Assembly: GCA_963995505.1 (NCBI GenBank)
Contig: OZ023183.1
Location: 18,224,671-18,288,670, forward strand
Direction of reading: 5' to 3'
Source of the DNA: Hypericum androsaemum
Lineage: Eukaryota > Streptophyta > Magnoliopsida > Malpighiales > Hypericaceae
DNA: 64,000 nt
Shown here: positions 14,456 to 27,148 of the stretch, piece by piece
Position numbering within the stretch: position 1 is the first letter of the stretch
Layout: the number at the start of each line of letters is the position of its first letter
Notes under the pieces: generated by a model
Database searches by the model: none
Seen by the model: the letters and a program-made list of their open reading frames with translations, nothing else
Told to the model about the DNA's origin: nothing
Program-made: the position numbers and the translations under genes

Positions 14456-14554
14456 GGATAAAAGTCTACCTTAGTATTTTGTGGTTAATTTACATACACA
14501 AATTAATAATGTGCAAATAGGCAAAACCACAATGTACTAAAGTAGAATTTTACC
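14456..14554. mobile_element. Short foldback MITE (99 bp)
   Basis: A near-complete hairpin: GGATAAAAGTCTACCTTAGTA at the left pairs with the inverted TACTAAAGTAGAATTTTACC at the right. It shares the ACTTTAGTAC..TTGTGGT end motif of the larger foldback elements in the window. Flanking 9-mers AAATTTTTT and AAAATATTT match imperfectly (two differences), so the TSD is tentative. Confidence 0.6.
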
Positions 14555-14563
14555 AAAATATTT

Positions 14564-15092
14564 CACAAAAACAGTTTAATTAAAAATTATATCTTGTATT
14601 AAAATATCAATTAAATCTAAATAATTTTGAACGTTATAAAATTTATAAATTTATCACTTTTGAAATACTTTTATAATCTGGGAGAATAACAATTGCCCAA
14701 TACTCATTAAATGCGGTCGGATATTTCAGCAAAATCTCCATTCAAGACTATGCTTTTTTATGAAACCATTTAGACTACGTTTTTTTTGTTGGTCGGGAGA
14801 CCATGTAGACCATAAGAGTCGATCTGATATATTCTCCTGCCGATTCGTCATATCTTAAACTTAATAAATAGATTCATATTGGATTACACGACTAAAGAGG
14901 ACAAATGGACTTAGCACGACTTAAAGAAAGCCGAGGTTATAACATAATAAAGATTACAACATTGTCTATTGTCAATTTGGACTAATGAACAAGAAGTGAA
15001 AAAATTTGACAAAAATTCGTGATTTGTGATATAAAAAATTATCTTTTGTAGAAAAAACAACATCGTCATAATGCTAATGATTATTGAGATGC
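14564..15092. other. Intergenic, no feature recognised
   Basis: AT-rich, no supported gene. Confidence 0.4.
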
Positions 15093-15097
15093 TTGAC

Positions 15098-15701
15098 TGT
15101 AACGCCCCGTGATCTGATCGACTGTCTCCACAGACCAACAAGAATATTTTCTAGCGTACTGTGTCATCACTCGTACGCATCCCGAAAAACTTCTCAGGAG
15201 GTCACTCATCCAAAGTCTACTCCAGCTCAAATATGTTTAACTTATGAATTTTCTCAAGATGTGTACTAGAAAAGAATGTGTACTTTATTGATATGGCTGG
15301 TACCAATCAAATCACATAAGCATTTCAGACAGAACAGATCATACGGGGTATCACATTCACCCCTCCTTAAAAACGCAAAGTTCTCATTGTGCCAGACAGA
15401 ACATAGAACAATCCCAGAACTGTTTTTGCTCTGATTCTAAATGTAACGTCCCGTGATTCGACCGACTGTCTCCACAAACCAACACTAGTCTTTTCCAGCG
15501 TGTTTTGTCATCACTCACACGCATTCTGGAAAACTTCCTAGGAGGTCACTCATGCTAAGACAACTTCAGGTCAAACATATTTAATATTAGAGTTTTCTCA
15601 AGATGTGTACTAGAAAAGATGTTGCATCTTGTTGATATGGATAGTCCAAATCAAATTACTTAAGTATTTCAGATAGAATATATCATTTATGGGGTATCAT
15701 A
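15098..15701 (-). mobile_element. Cassandra TRIM retroelement, complete copy
   Basis: Two direct repeats of about 258-260 bp (15098-15355 and 15442-15701) enclose an internal region of only 86 bp, for a total of 604 bp, flanked by the perfect 5-bp TSD TTGAC (15093-15097, 15702-15706). Read on the minus strand, LTRs run TGTGATACC to CGTTACA. A degraded methionine-tRNA primer site (ATCAGAGC) follows the first LTR and a polypurine tract (AAGGAGGGGTGAATG) precedes the second. The LTRs contain the 5S rRNA-like segment that defines Cassandra (CTCAGGAGGTCACTCATC on the plus strand, the complement of the GGGTGACCTCCTGGG part of 5S). It has no coding capacity, as is normal for this family. Confidence 0.93.
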
Positions 15702-15706
15702 TTGAC

Positions 15707-16036
15707 AGAAATATATACAGTTGTATATTATCCTAAGTTTCAATTATTCCAATCTGTGAAATCGACCACAGTTCCAGAATGCTCTAAAGAAAGCACGTGG
15801 CATAATCTGTTCTCAGGATTGAACTGCAAATTCTAGATACTATATGATCGAGTTTCCTAGCATGATACCTCGGGGCCATCCAATTTTTACCCCCCACTTG
15901 GTGCTTTAATTCAGCGACATTGGAGATTTGGCCGATTGCTTGTCATCTAGTAGAGACTAGTCAGGGACCCACTTATCAGGTTGCTATTGTTTAATTTATT
16001 TGAGACAACTAATACCAACCGAAACAAGCGCACTAC
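15707..16036. other. Spacer, no feature recognised
   Basis: About 330 bases between the Cassandra copy and the LINE, with no feature I can support. Confidence 0.4.
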
Positions 16037-16047
16037 AATGAGGATTT

Positions 16048-19000
16048 TTTTTAAGGAAAAAGATAGTACTTTCATTAATCATTAGCATAGGAGCCATACA
16101 AAAGGATATCCTCAAGCTCTTGAGGTGGTTGAGTAACAACATCATCCAAAATAATGCCTAATCTAACGAACTTGGCTAACCAATCCGCGGCCATATTGAC
16201 CGATCTAGGCACGAAAGATAGTTTACACAATGGTAAACTCAAAAGAAGATTTTGCACCTACAAAGCAAGGAGTTTCACGTTCCAATCAATAGTGGAAGAT
16301 GCGAAGTTGATGAAGTCGACAAGCATCTTGCAATCGGACTCCGTCCAAATGCAACTAAGGGGTAGATGTTGCTTAACGAACTTAGTTGTAGCCTGGATGG
16401 CGTATAATTCAGCTTCCATAGCCGTAGCAGCCTTGACCAAGGCAACCCTGACCTCTCGGAGATAGCCAAGATGATCTTTCAACACAAATGCAATATCTGC
16501 AACATCAGAAGGGGATGTCCATGAAGCGTCGATGTTGAGTTTAAGATGGTGAGCATCTGGAGGGCGCTAGCATTCTGCAGCAGAGGCAGTTGGAGTTGCT
16601 TGTGATGGACTTCAAAGGTTAGCAAACTCCAAAGCCTTGTGTGAAGCACTCTTCCAGGTATCCATGGGCTCAGGTCTCTTGCCTTCGAAATAGAAAACAT
16701 TTTTGGCAAGCTAAATCTGCCAGCAAATGAATCTGATCTGTTGGATAACAGAGTGATGATCACCCCGGGCAAGCCTGCTGAGAAGGTTCAACAGCCACGT
16801 ATGAAAGTCAGGGGGCACGTCTTCCTGCATAGTATATCCCAAGGGGGATAAAAACCAAGTGAGTTTGGCATGGGGGTATAGAAGCAGGGTGTGCATCGTG
16901 TCCTCTACAGCAGCATTGCACAGGCTGCAACTAGGGTCTGCAATAATTTGCCTTCTATGGAGGTTGGCTGCAGTAGGTATGGAGTTTTCGGCAGCTCTCC
17001 AGAGGAAAATTTTAATCTTAGGAAAGGCATCTAGCTTCCATAATCTGCGCCATAAAGAAGGATCAGATGTATCAGTAGCAGACCTATTAGATTGCAAACT
17101 ATGATATCCATCTTTAACAATGTACTTCCAGATTTTGCAGACAACCAGATCAGCTTATCTGCACCAACATTTCTCCTGGGATTAATCTGCTTAATTGCTC
17201 GTGTCTTATCCTCGGAGAATAGCCTCTGTAAAGTCTCCTCGTTCCAATGGTCTTGGTCCAATAGCATCAGATCTGCAACAAAGAATTCTGCAGTAAGAGC
17301 AGGTCTAACAGATGTAATTTTATGATTTTGCAGGCCAAGAATCTAGGCATCATCCCAGATTCTAGTGGTGGAACCATTAGAAATCCTCCATAACAGGGAG
17401 GTTTTAACATCTCCATTCCTTTAACAATGTTATTCCACGTCCATGAAGCACCATCTCTTCTTTATGCCTGCAACAAGTTAGACTGCGGAAAATATATGCT
17501 TTTGAACAAATTAAAACACAAAGAGTCCTGATTGTTTAAAAGTTTCCACGCCTGTTTAGCGAGGAGTGCAATGTTAAAAGCTTCCATATTTCTAAAACCC
17601 ATGCCGCCTTCAGCCTTTCTAGTTGTTATTTTATCCCAAGTGAGCCAATGCACCTTTCCTGTATCCAAATCCCCTGACCAAAAGAAGCTAGCCATTAAAC
17701 TATCAAGTTTACTGCATATAGTTTTGGGGAAAAGGATGCATTGCATTGCGTAAGTTGGAATGAAGCTCAGAACAGATTTGATCATAGTCTCTCTACCAGC
17801 AGGAGAGAGCATCTTGTTTTTCCAGCTTGAAGACCTGTTCCACATGGCATTATAAATATAGTTAACAGCAGAACATTTAGACCTACCTTAAAAAGAAGGA
17901 AGGCCTAAATATTTGTCATTATCATTCATGAGGTTCATGCCAAGAGCATGTAGAATAGCAGTTTTGATTCCCTGGTCTAAACCTGCATTGAATCTAATAC
18001 TTGATTTGTTAAAATTAATTTGTTGCCCCGTTTTGATCACAAACTTATCAAGTATACGTCTATAAGCTGAGGCTTCTCTCATATTGGCATGACCAAGGAT
18101 CAACGTATCGTCAGCGAACATAATATGAGTAAGAACAGGACTGGTACACTTAATCTGAAGCCCTTGAATTGATCCATTTTCTTTATTCCATTGGATATAA
18201 TGAGCTAATGAGTCGGCCACAAGAAGAAAAAGGAAGAACTCGCGAAGGAGAAAACCAAGCAAGAGGAGACCCGTTTACCATTACAGAATAGGAAATGCTA
18301 GTTATGCAGCTCATAGTGCATCTAACCCACTTCGTGGGGAAGCCAAGCGATTCTATAACCTTCTGTAGGTAGCTCCAGTTCACCATATCGTACGCCTTCC
18401 TCATGTCGATCTTGATAGCCATGGAACCATGTCTCTTTTGTTTACCATGCCTGAGAGCATTAAACACCTCATTAGCAACAAGGATATTGTCATGGATTGA
18501 TCTATTCTCTACAAAAGCATTCTAGGAGCTAGAGATCAAAGCAGGCATGAATGATTTTAGTCTATTGGCTAAGATTTTTGAATAAACCTTATATGCATAA
18601 TTGCAAAGACTGATTGGTCTATACTGACTAACTAATTCTGGGTTATCGATCTTGGGGATCAAAGTTATATATGTTATATTCAAAGAATCAGGTATGCGTT
18701 CATCAGAAAACCAAGATTTGATCATGTCAGTTAATTCATTTCCTACAATGCACCAGAACTTTTGGAAGAATAAACCTGGAAGACTGTCAGGGCCCGGTTC
18801 TTTTGATCCTCCCATCTGAAAAGCCGCAGTCTTGACCTCTTCATCGGTGATTTGTTTGACCAAACTTCTGGCCATGTGCTCCGTCACCAAAGAGGGGATG
18901 CATTGTAGGATTTCTGTAGAGTCGTCAATAGCAGAAGAGGTGTACAGGTCCTTGGAGAAGGACTGGATTGTGGCTCTGATAGAGGGCTGATCTTCAAGCC

Positions 19001-19626
19001 AGCAGTCCGTAGGACTCTTGATTTTAAGTATCTCATTTTGCTGCCGTCTCAGGGTGGCAGAGGCGTGGAAGAATTTTGTGTTGTGATCACCATAATTAAG
19101 CCAATTGATTCTCGACCTCTGATGCTAGTAAATTTTCTCTTGTTGATGCAACAAAGAGAGCTCCTTTTTCGTTCTACTGCTTGATCTTGAACTGCTGGAG
19201 TATTAGGGAGTAATTGAAGCTTAACAAGACGAGTGGTAGCATTATTGATCAGATTTCTTCTCCTATCAAGCACTTTCTTGCTCCAGCTCTGCAAGTTTGC
19301 AGCACAGATGGAGCTATGCCTTATAAATTTAGTGGAACAGCAACCGTGAACCTTCTGTCGCCAACTAGCTGAGATGATTTCCTTGCACGCATCTTCCTTA
19401 GTCCACCAGTCCTCGAACCTGAAGATCGTACTCCTCTTCCCAGCCATGGCATTATAGTTCATAAGAATATAAGCATGATCAGAGCCAACAATGTCTCCAT
19501 TAATGATCTGGGCATGTGGGAAGAGGTCCTTCCACTCAGTATTGGAAAGAGCTCTATCGAGCCTCTCCCAAGTTCTGGCTTGACCCTGTTGGTTATTACA
19601 CCAGGTGTACCTGCAACCTTTAGAAG
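16048..19626 (-). mobile_element. L1-type LINE, 5'-truncated and decayed
   Basis: A 3.58-kb minus-strand element flanked by the 11-bp TSD AATGAGGATTT (16037-16047, 19627-19637), with a short T-rich run at its 3' end. Reading 5' to 3' on the minus strand there is the C-terminal part of the apurinic endonuclease (RTWERLDRALSNTEW, about 19600-19460), then reverse transcriptase (IPKIDNPELVSQYRPISLCN, KIDMRKAYDMVNW, and FADD in place of the usual YADD near 18108-18125), then a zinc-binding reverse-transcriptase region (about 17850-16710), and finally an RNase H domain (about 16485-16075). Stops and frameshifts break the frame repeatedly (for example near 18520, 18190 and 17880), so it is inactive. 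ORF1 and the start of ORF2 are missing through 5' truncation. Confidence 0.93.
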
Positions 19627-19637
19627 AATGAGGATTT

Positions 19638-20166
19638 GTATGATGTGTTCTAGAAGAATGAATGGTTCCGAAAAAGAATTTATTGATTATCTTCTAATTC
19701 ATTGAACTAGAGGTATGGTGATTTACTTTAATGGTGATTATAAGTGTGAAATATTCATCTATCTGTTGTCTTAATATTTTTGATTGAATATTGAAATTCT
19801 AACATGGTATCAGAACGAGTTGATCTCGTGACCTGTGGTTGCTTCATTTGAAGAACTTGTTTATATGCGTGAAAAATCAATCTACCCATTACCTTAAACT
19901 TTTAAGTTGGATACGAATGTTTTGACGATCTGCCAAATTTCGTTTTCTACGTATATGTAGTCTCTAATCTGGATAAGCTAGCTTTCCATGCATTAATATT
20001 TGTAGTCTTACTTACTGGCCAAGGAGATGCATGGTGCTAAAAGAAATTAGAGTGGGCAGAGCCAAGACAGGATGGATTGCCATGTTAGAGTCAGGTCGGA
20101 TGGCAGAAATTCAAATTCCTTGGATTTTTGTTCCGCGTCTCTTTTTTTTATGAACATGGGATTAAG
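19638..20166 (+). other. LTR-retrotransposon remnant
   Basis: Near 19802 the sequence ATTCTAACA is followed by TGGTATCAGAACGAG. This is an LTR end plus a methionine-tRNA-type primer-binding site of a Copia-like element read on the plus strand. I found no second LTR and no clear coding region, so this is a fragment. Confidence 0.55.
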
Positions 20167-20181
20167 AAGGCACCATGAGTT

Positions 20182-20636
20182 GGGGCTGTCCATTAAACAG
20201 GGAGGTTTATTCATGTATGTGCATTAGCTGGTGCATTAGAGGGACTGTGTGGGGATTTTTTGAAGATTGGTTGAACTTGGTGCGGGACGTGAACGTCCGA
20301 AAGGGTTTGTTAATGGTTTTCGCCTCTATCTATTGGAGCGTTTGGCTAATGTGAAATTATGCTATCTTCAAGAACAAGGTCCCGAGCTCCGAGGCCCTGC
20401 TCCTTGCGATGGTTGGCGAAATGGATCTCATGGTCTGGGCTAGCTACGGTGATTAGCTCCCAATATGTTATGTTATACTTGCCTTCTGTTGGCAATAGTG
20501 TATGATGTCTGGTGAGTTATGGTGATGTAATTTTTTGCCTCTTGTATTCCGGTTGCTTAATCGTGTGACTGTTGACTTAGGTGTTGTATGTTTCTTTGGT
20601 GTGAATAAATAAAATTCTACTTTTACACCCAAAAAA
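20182..20636 (+). mobile_element. 5'-truncated LINE 3' end with TSD
   Basis: A 455-bp insertion flanked by the 15-bp duplication AAGGCACCATGAGTT (20167-20181, 20637-20651) and ending in poly(A) after AATAAATAAAATTCTAC. The first 270 bases decode with one stop to the C-terminal tail typical of plant LINE ORF2 (KGLLMVFASIYWSVWL, IFKNKVPSSEALLL). It differs from the larger LINE at 16-19.6 kb in sequence and orientation. Confidence 0.85.
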
Positions 20637-20651
20637 AAGGCACCATGAGTT

Positions 20652-21749
20652 ATTGTATAATATTTACTTCAAAATTATGAGAGACTCGTTGTTCACATTA
20701 ATTCAACTTCAATTCGAATGAGAAGGTAAATTAAAAGAAACTTTGAATTTGAACCGCAACATTCAGCGTCCCATGGGCCCGGACAATTTGAACTATTATA
20801 TGGGCATGCATGAAGTAATTATACAATTCTGGTTGTTTCCAAATTAAAGAATTCGTTTCCTTTTTCGCAAGGGTTGAGGCTGACAGAATAATTGACCCTA
20901 TGAGAGTGAAATCTAGCAACCATCTTTTTTTTTACTTTGGTATGCAAATTTGAAATTCCAATAATATTCCTGTTTGCAATATCTAGTAAACCTGAGCATT
21001 ACATAAAATTAAGCACCCCACTAGACAAGAATACATATAATTATGTTTAAAAAAATAATATTCAAATTTAATTCTCACATTGAAAATTTTAATGGGAATG
21101 AAAAATGTCAAGAGGAGCAAAAAGCCCAATACGAAACATTTTATCATCTTGAATTGAAATGTCATTGGGCCTTATTTGACTACCTGTGGCTGGGGAAAGG
21201 CAGGTTTGAGACGAGCGCGGGGGCCTGGTAACATTTGCTCAACGCCCAAACAAGCCCAATCGTAACCGCCAAAGAAATAGCCCTGGATTTCAAGAGAAGT
21301 CTAGTTGCTTCGGATATTGTTTGCACAAATTAATTAAGGTTCAAGTCAGATATTGATATTTGAAAGAAAATAAAATATATTTAAATAAATATTTAATACT
21401 AATACAAATTAAATTTTGGATTCGAAACATCTTAATAAAATTAGAACAATTTTTAACTAATTGATTTAATTGTTGGTTCGAAAAAACGAAGAGATTACTG
21501 CTCCATGTTATATAAAAGCCTTTGAAATTTCGATATACAATCAAAAAATTTGAACATATATTAATTTCCAGCTGTCCAGGTCCATGCATCGGCAATTAAT
21601 GCCAATGTTAAGCCATCAGGCTAAATTTGACTACGCAACCTCTAAAAATTCAATGGTCAGTATTTTTCCTGATTTTCTTCGTTCTGAAAAATAACACATT
21701 TTCCTGAACAAAATAGCGGGCGTACTCCGTGGACGTTGCCGGTTCCCTG
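20652..21749. other. Intergenic, no feature recognised
   Basis: AT-rich. Short ORFs on both strands without domain features. Confidence 0.4.
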
Positions 21750-21758
21750 ATTTTATAA

Positions 21759-22808
21759 GGAAAAAAATTTAAATATATTTCTTAAATAGACAAAAATTTA
21801 ATATATTTTTAAAATACACAAAAATTTAATTAAAAATTAAAAAAAAAGGAGATGACCTATGGGTCGACTCAATTTATTTTCTTACAAAAAAGTCACGTTG
21901 GGCAGGTGGTATTTTTTTTTACGTTATGTGTTAAAGCTAAAAATGATATAATAAAATAATTATTGAAGATAATCAATATGTAAACTGAACATAACTACCA
22001 AGTTCTCTATTTTTGATTTCTGAAATAGCATAAATATAAAATTCCCAAAATACATAAAATTCAAAAATATACAAATGTTATTATTCATGTTATTCGTACA
22101 TTAAATTCTGATTATTTTCTAAGTAATTTATTTATTTTAGTTGATGTTAAAGAGATTTATTTTAGTTATTTTCTACGTTATTATTCATGTTATTCATACG
22201 AATGTTAGAGCTTTTTAATCTAGATTATATTTGTGCAATTTTCTTAAAGATGACGTATAAATATCGTATCTTGGACACCGGATCTGCAAAAAAATTTAAC
22301 TTTTTTCAATTTTAATTTTTTTTGTAAGATTTCTAATAATGCAAATAAAAATGAAATTAATTAATTTATAATATCGAAATAACTTATACCAAATAAACAA
22401 TATACTCAATGTATAACTCGAAGTACTCCTCGCAAAAAAAATACAGTGATCGGACAGACTGACCGAAATTAAATTAGACAAGTAATTCAAAAAAAATTAA
22501 ATTAGACAAGAGTCGACCTAGTATTAGGTCGTCTTTTATATTATATTAATTTATTAGTATAATGTTAGGGAGGCGACTTAGTCGCTTCCATTATTATATA
22601 TTTTTAATTAAATTGGTGTTGAGAAGAAGTGGACCCCTATGTGGGTTGTCTCCTATTTTTTTAATTTTTAATTAAAATTTTACTTATTTTGAAAATATAT
22701 TACATTTTTATCTATATTCTAAAATTTTGTTTATTTTAAAAATATATTAAATTTTTATCTATATAGAGAATATATCTAAATTTTTTTGCCTATTTTAAAA
22801 AAAATCCC
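21759..22808. mobile_element. Mutator-like foldback element (1.05 kb)
   Basis: Flanked by the perfect 9-bp TSD ATTTTATAA (21750-21758, 22809-22817). The left end (GGAAAAAAATTTAAATATA) and right end (TTTTAAAAAAAATCCC) are inverted repeats continuing for more than 100 bp. The right arm is longer because of an internal duplication of an AAATATATTA-type unit. Both arms carry a GGAGATGACC..GTGGGTC / GACCC..GGTTGTCTCC pair. There is no coding capacity. Confidence 0.85.
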
Positions 22809-22817
22809 ATTTTATAA

Positions 22818-23928
22818 GGCTCTAACACAATTTGATAAAAACCTTTCTTTTTTTCTTAAACAAATAAAGTCAACACTTTTGTGCGTGTAAATAATAACTA
22901 CAAGTGCACATGACATGGCACTCTAAAAAATTTATTTGAGAAAAGTTTTTGAAATAATAAAATTCTAAAATTAAGACGGTTTCCACTTTAAGTGCGTTTT
23001 GAAAGAATTCATACAACAACAAAAATGATATTTTGTGCAAGACAAATTTCATGGTTGACCGAAGCAGGAGCTGCTTTGCAGTTTCTGAATAGCAACAATT
23101 GGCACCTCACTTTCCTACCGAGAGGTTATTAATTTGTCACTTTATATTTTGAGGAATTTTTTTTATAATCGTTATTAATTTTTTTTAAACTATATGTTAT
23201 CAAGATACTCAGTGTGCCGAGATTATTAATTTGGTAGAAAGTTGACGAAACCCGGTTTGATTTAAACAAAACTAATACAAAATTTTCCATCTAGAATCCC
23301 ACCTAAAAATTAAAGTCGCTGTTACTTGGCAAGTGCATTTTGACTTTTTCATTTTTCTTTCCTTGTTGTTGGCAACTTTTGACTTCGCATTTCTGGCTAA
23401 TAACGATCTTTTTCATCTACCAACAATTCTTACACTAGTGTTAATATTCTAATTTAACTAAGAGTTGTCAATTTTGAACTATTAAAAATATAATAGTATT
23501 AAATATTTGTTTAAAAAGTTATATAAATTTTCAAACATCTCAACCAATTCAAATTTAGATTAACTAGCACACTAATTTCTCAATACAAGGAGGCATAAAA
23601 TATACGTTCCGTCATGTACAGTTCACTTTTATTCACCTGCTCGATATCAACGTATTAATTGTTGACTTTACGAGGCTAATCAATCAATTTAATAGTCAGT
23701 GGAATCTTCAGGAGTTCAACCAATATCCACAACTTGACCTTAAATTGTTACATTAGATTGCAAATTGCATCACCACCACACGTACACGTTACAATATGTT
23801 TTTAAGTGCTGATAAAGTGGTTGACACCAGTACTAGGGTCAAAGCGTCTATCAAATAGATTAACTCAAAGTCAATTATGCCACGGCCAAAGTTGCCCTCT
23901 ATTTCACGTCGTAATGCTAATAAACAAT
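22818..23928. other. Intergenic, no feature recognised
   Basis: AT-rich, no supported gene or element boundary. Confidence 0.4.
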
Positions 23929-23941
23929 TGATATCTGAATA

Positions 23942-24051
23942 TATTTTTTTTGAAAGGTAAATTATTATACTAATGCATCTGTGAAGATTTGAATTTTAGA
24001 CCTCCTAAATATTTACAACGTCTTATGCCGTTGGATTATAAGTCCTTTGGC
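23942..24051 (-). mobile_element. tRNA-derived SINE, copy 1
   Basis: A 110-bp minus-strand element, with poly-T at its plus-strand left end, flanked by the perfect 13-bp TSD TGATATCTGAATA (23929-23941, 24052-24064). On the minus strand it opens CAGCCAAAGGACTTATAATCC, with an A-box-like AATCCAACGGCA and a degenerate B box (AATTCAAATC). It is the same family as the copy at 34931-35033. Confidence 0.85.
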
Positions 24052-24064
24052 TGATATCTGAATA

Positions 24065-25418
24065 GATGTTGCGTCAATTAGTCAAAATCCGAGTACGGTC
24101 AGAAAATTTGGGACCTCGATGTCATCTCCAACACATGCTCTTTCTCTTTCATGTGAGTTTGTCCAATTAAGGTTCACATGCCAGGACGAATGGGATAGAC
24201 AGGGAGATGCTAAAGAACGAACGTGTGATAAGTGCAAAATAGGCGGATCAATGGAAGACGTCAAAACTCAGGTCCCAATTCAATCTGGTAGACCCGTGAA
24301 TTGATGACTTGTTGAACTCTCGCACGAGGAGGATGCTTGGATTTTGAAGATGCACGGTCAACTTAAAATTCGAATTTCTGGGAATTAGAAGTTGCATTGA
24401 ATCGATGTGCCTGGATCCGATGTTGGTTCAAATTTTGTGGCACTGGAGTTGGTGTTTTTACTTTTTAATGAATGAGATCACAAACAATTGATGTAATCGC
24501 TGAATATTAAACGAGCTATGTACCAATCTATATGAAATTACGATTTAACGATTCTTTTGTTTGATCGTCTTGGTCTTGATATTAAGTTTTAAAACAGAAG
24601 TAACCTCCATGCGTAATATATTATATGTAAGGTGATAATAAAAAAAGAACTAAATGGAACGCTCACTTTTATGCAGGAGGTCTCCAATAATAAGGAACTA
24701 GAAAGCTCCTCAAGTTCAGATTTTAAAAATATTAAGCCCCTCAAGTGGCTGCTAGACCACAATTGTTTGACAATTGACGATGTAAGCAAACTTCTTCTTG
24801 TTTTTTATTTTGCAACTTCTAGCTCCAATACACAATATAACAAATAAATTAATGTTACTCATGCTTTAGCACAAAATAAAAGGAGAGTTTGACTAACAAG
24901 ACACGCTTTAGAATACTTTTAATTCTTAAACCAGTTATTCTCCCTTTGGTTCGATTCTTTAACCATAAAAGCAATTATCAATTGTCTTCCACTCGCACCT
25001 GAAAGCCAATAGGCTATACAGGGTCCACACCACCACAGGATGTCTTTTAAAAGGAAATGATTTGTCCATCCCAACGGCTAAAAACAGATTGGTACCCTGT
25101 TATTTTCTTAAGCATTGTATCGACATTTACATGATTTGCATCGCGTGTTAAAACTTGAACATTTAATTCCGCACCCCGTAAAATGAGAGGACATGATGTC
25201 CACAAATTTAAAAAACTTTTAGAATTTTAATATTCAACATAAAACTTCATATACCGTCAAACTATAGATGGCCAATAGATGTGTTAAAAAGGAAAAAGGA
25301 TCGGCAAATACCAATTATGAAGCACAAAATTAGAAAGAACACATACACCAAAAAAAAAAGGAAAAGCAGAAAGCAAAGAGTAAATATAAGGGGGTAAAAC
25401 TCAAAAACAGATACAAGG
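24065..25418. other. Intergenic, no gene recognised
   Basis: AT-rich spacer. Small open frames at 24119-24304 and 24632-24847 show no family features. Confidence 0.4.
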
Positions 25419-25427
25419 TTTATTTTT

Positions 25428-25664
25428 GGGATAATTACCGTTTTTGATGTTCTAGAAGTTGAAGAAGGTATTTTTTCTTATTTTTTTGACTGAGGAGCAA
25501 TTTTGTCCTTTCATGTGCCATTTGCCGAAAAAAATTTCCGGTACCAGAATCAGGAACTAAAAATGGCTATTATTTCAAACTAGAAAGACCAAAAAAGATT
25601 ATTGAAAATAATAAAGACTAAAAGGGAATTTGCTCAAATACCAGGGATCTTAGGTAATTATCCC
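25428..25664. mobile_element. Mutator-like MITE (237 bp)
   Basis: Ends GGGATAATTACC and GGTAATTATCCC are inverted, and the flanks are a perfect 9-bp TSD TTTATTTTT (25419-25427, 25665-25673). The core TTTTTTTGACTGAGGAG and the following CCGAAAAAAATTTCCGG also occur, diverged, in the MITE at 37923-38275, so the two belong to one family. Confidence 0.85.
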
Positions 25665-26318
25665 TTTATTTTTTCGCCCATATTTTCTACGACTGTATCA
25701 TAATCTAGCACTAAATGCAATATTTAGAACATAATGTCCTAATAATATGTTTTCCAAACTTCAAATTCAGTACTTTCTGAAATTTATTAATAATTTGTTA
25801 CCTAAATTCAACACGGGCTCAAATTCAATGGGGACATGGGTCATCCTTATTGAAAGGGATCAAAGGGAATAAAATGGTACTCTAAGTATTATAAAGATTA
25901 TTAGGGGTAATATCGGATAACTCTATTACCAAAGAGAAGCTAAAATTTAGGTTTAATACAATTAAGTAAATAAGTAAATAGGAAAACAAAATTAACCAAT
26001 TGCCCCTAAAATTACGTTAGATTACAATTACACCCAAAAAATGACAAGAACCCTACACGATCCCTAACAAACTAATACAACTAATTACCAACTAATACCA
26101 ATTAAGAAAATAATTGAAAAATAATAATACAAACTAATTACCCTAAAATCACGTTATTATACAATTATTAGACGCGAAAAAAATAAAAATGTCACGATCC
26201 CTAACCAATTTTTTCTAGCATTCGTTCCAACCAAACCCTAATCCAAAAATGACTTCGGAATCCAACGAAGAAGAATTATTGTTTATTTTTCGTGGGACTA
26301 TGAAGAAAATTTTATCAT

Positions 26319-26880
26319 ACCAATATGTTTCTGATATTGGTTTTCTTCTTATAGGAAATCGGTTTCCTTCTTATATGATATCGGTTTCCTTCTTATATGA
26401 TATTGGTTTTCCTTTCTTGGTGATATTGGTATCCTTCTAATATGATATTGGTATCCTTCTAATCCGATATTAGTTTTCATCTTCTCCAATATTGGTTAAC
26501 TACTTCTATGATATTGGTTTTCTTCTTCTACGATATTGGTTTATTGCTTCTATGATATTGATTTCCTTCTTCTATGATATTGATTTCCTTCTTATATGAT
26601 ATTAGTTTTCTTTGCTTGGTGATATTGGTATCCTTCTAATATGATATTGGTTTCCTTCTTTTCCAATATTGGTTTTCATCATCTTTGATATTGGTTACCT
26701 ACTTATATGATATTGGTTTTCCTTGCTCGGTGATATTGGTATCCTTCTAATATGATATTGGTTTCCTTCTTCTCCGATATTGGTATCATTCTAATATGAT
26801 ATTGGTTTCCTTCTTCTCCGATACTGGTATCCTTCTAATATGATACTGGTTTCCTTCTTCTTCGATATGATATCGGAATG
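26319..26880. repeat. ATATTGG minisatellite, locus 1
   Basis: Roughly 26 tandem units of 20-22 bp with consensus near TATGATATTGGTTTCCTTCT. The GATATTGG core is strongly conserved and the CTTCTTC part varies. The same core recurs inverted at 32.1-32.4 kb and directly at 44.97-45.12 kb. Confidence 0.92.
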
Positions 26881-26884
26881 CATA

Positions 26885-27148
26885 TAGTACCAGTCCCACC
26901 ATACTGATCCTTGGCCGTCAATGGTTCCATTATCACCTACATCAATACGATACGAAGCAGTACACGAATTTGAAGCCTGATCAGATTGGTAAACCAAATT
27001 TGTTAATAGGTTGACAATGAACCTCAAAAGTTTATGAGAACATGTACCTGTAACTACCACATCATGCAACATGCATCCATTTATTAGACTCTGATATCTT
27101 TTTCCTGGGAGTTCAATACCACGGCCATTCGCAAACAATATACAATAC
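26885..27148 (-). pseudogene. Captured fragment of a GH28 polygalacturonase-like gene
   Basis: On the minus strand, 27148 to about 27058 reads NGRGIELPGKRYQSLING followed by DVVVTG. An intron beginning GTACATG and ending GATGTAG follows, and then a second exon begins GDNGTIDGQGSVWWDW. Joined across GT-AG in phase 1, this is the hallmark N-terminal region of plant glycoside hydrolase 28 (polygalacturonase/exo-PG-like) proteins, which hydrolyse pectin in the cell wall. Only about 50 codons are present. The catalytic region is absent, and both ends stop abruptly in transposon sequence. Because the intron is retained, the capture was at DNA level and not by retroposition. Confidence 0.85.

Noticed and set aside
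26249..26440. ORF reading into the ATATTGG minisatellite
   Set aside because: The encoded repeats follow only from the DNA repeat, and the frame changes between units.
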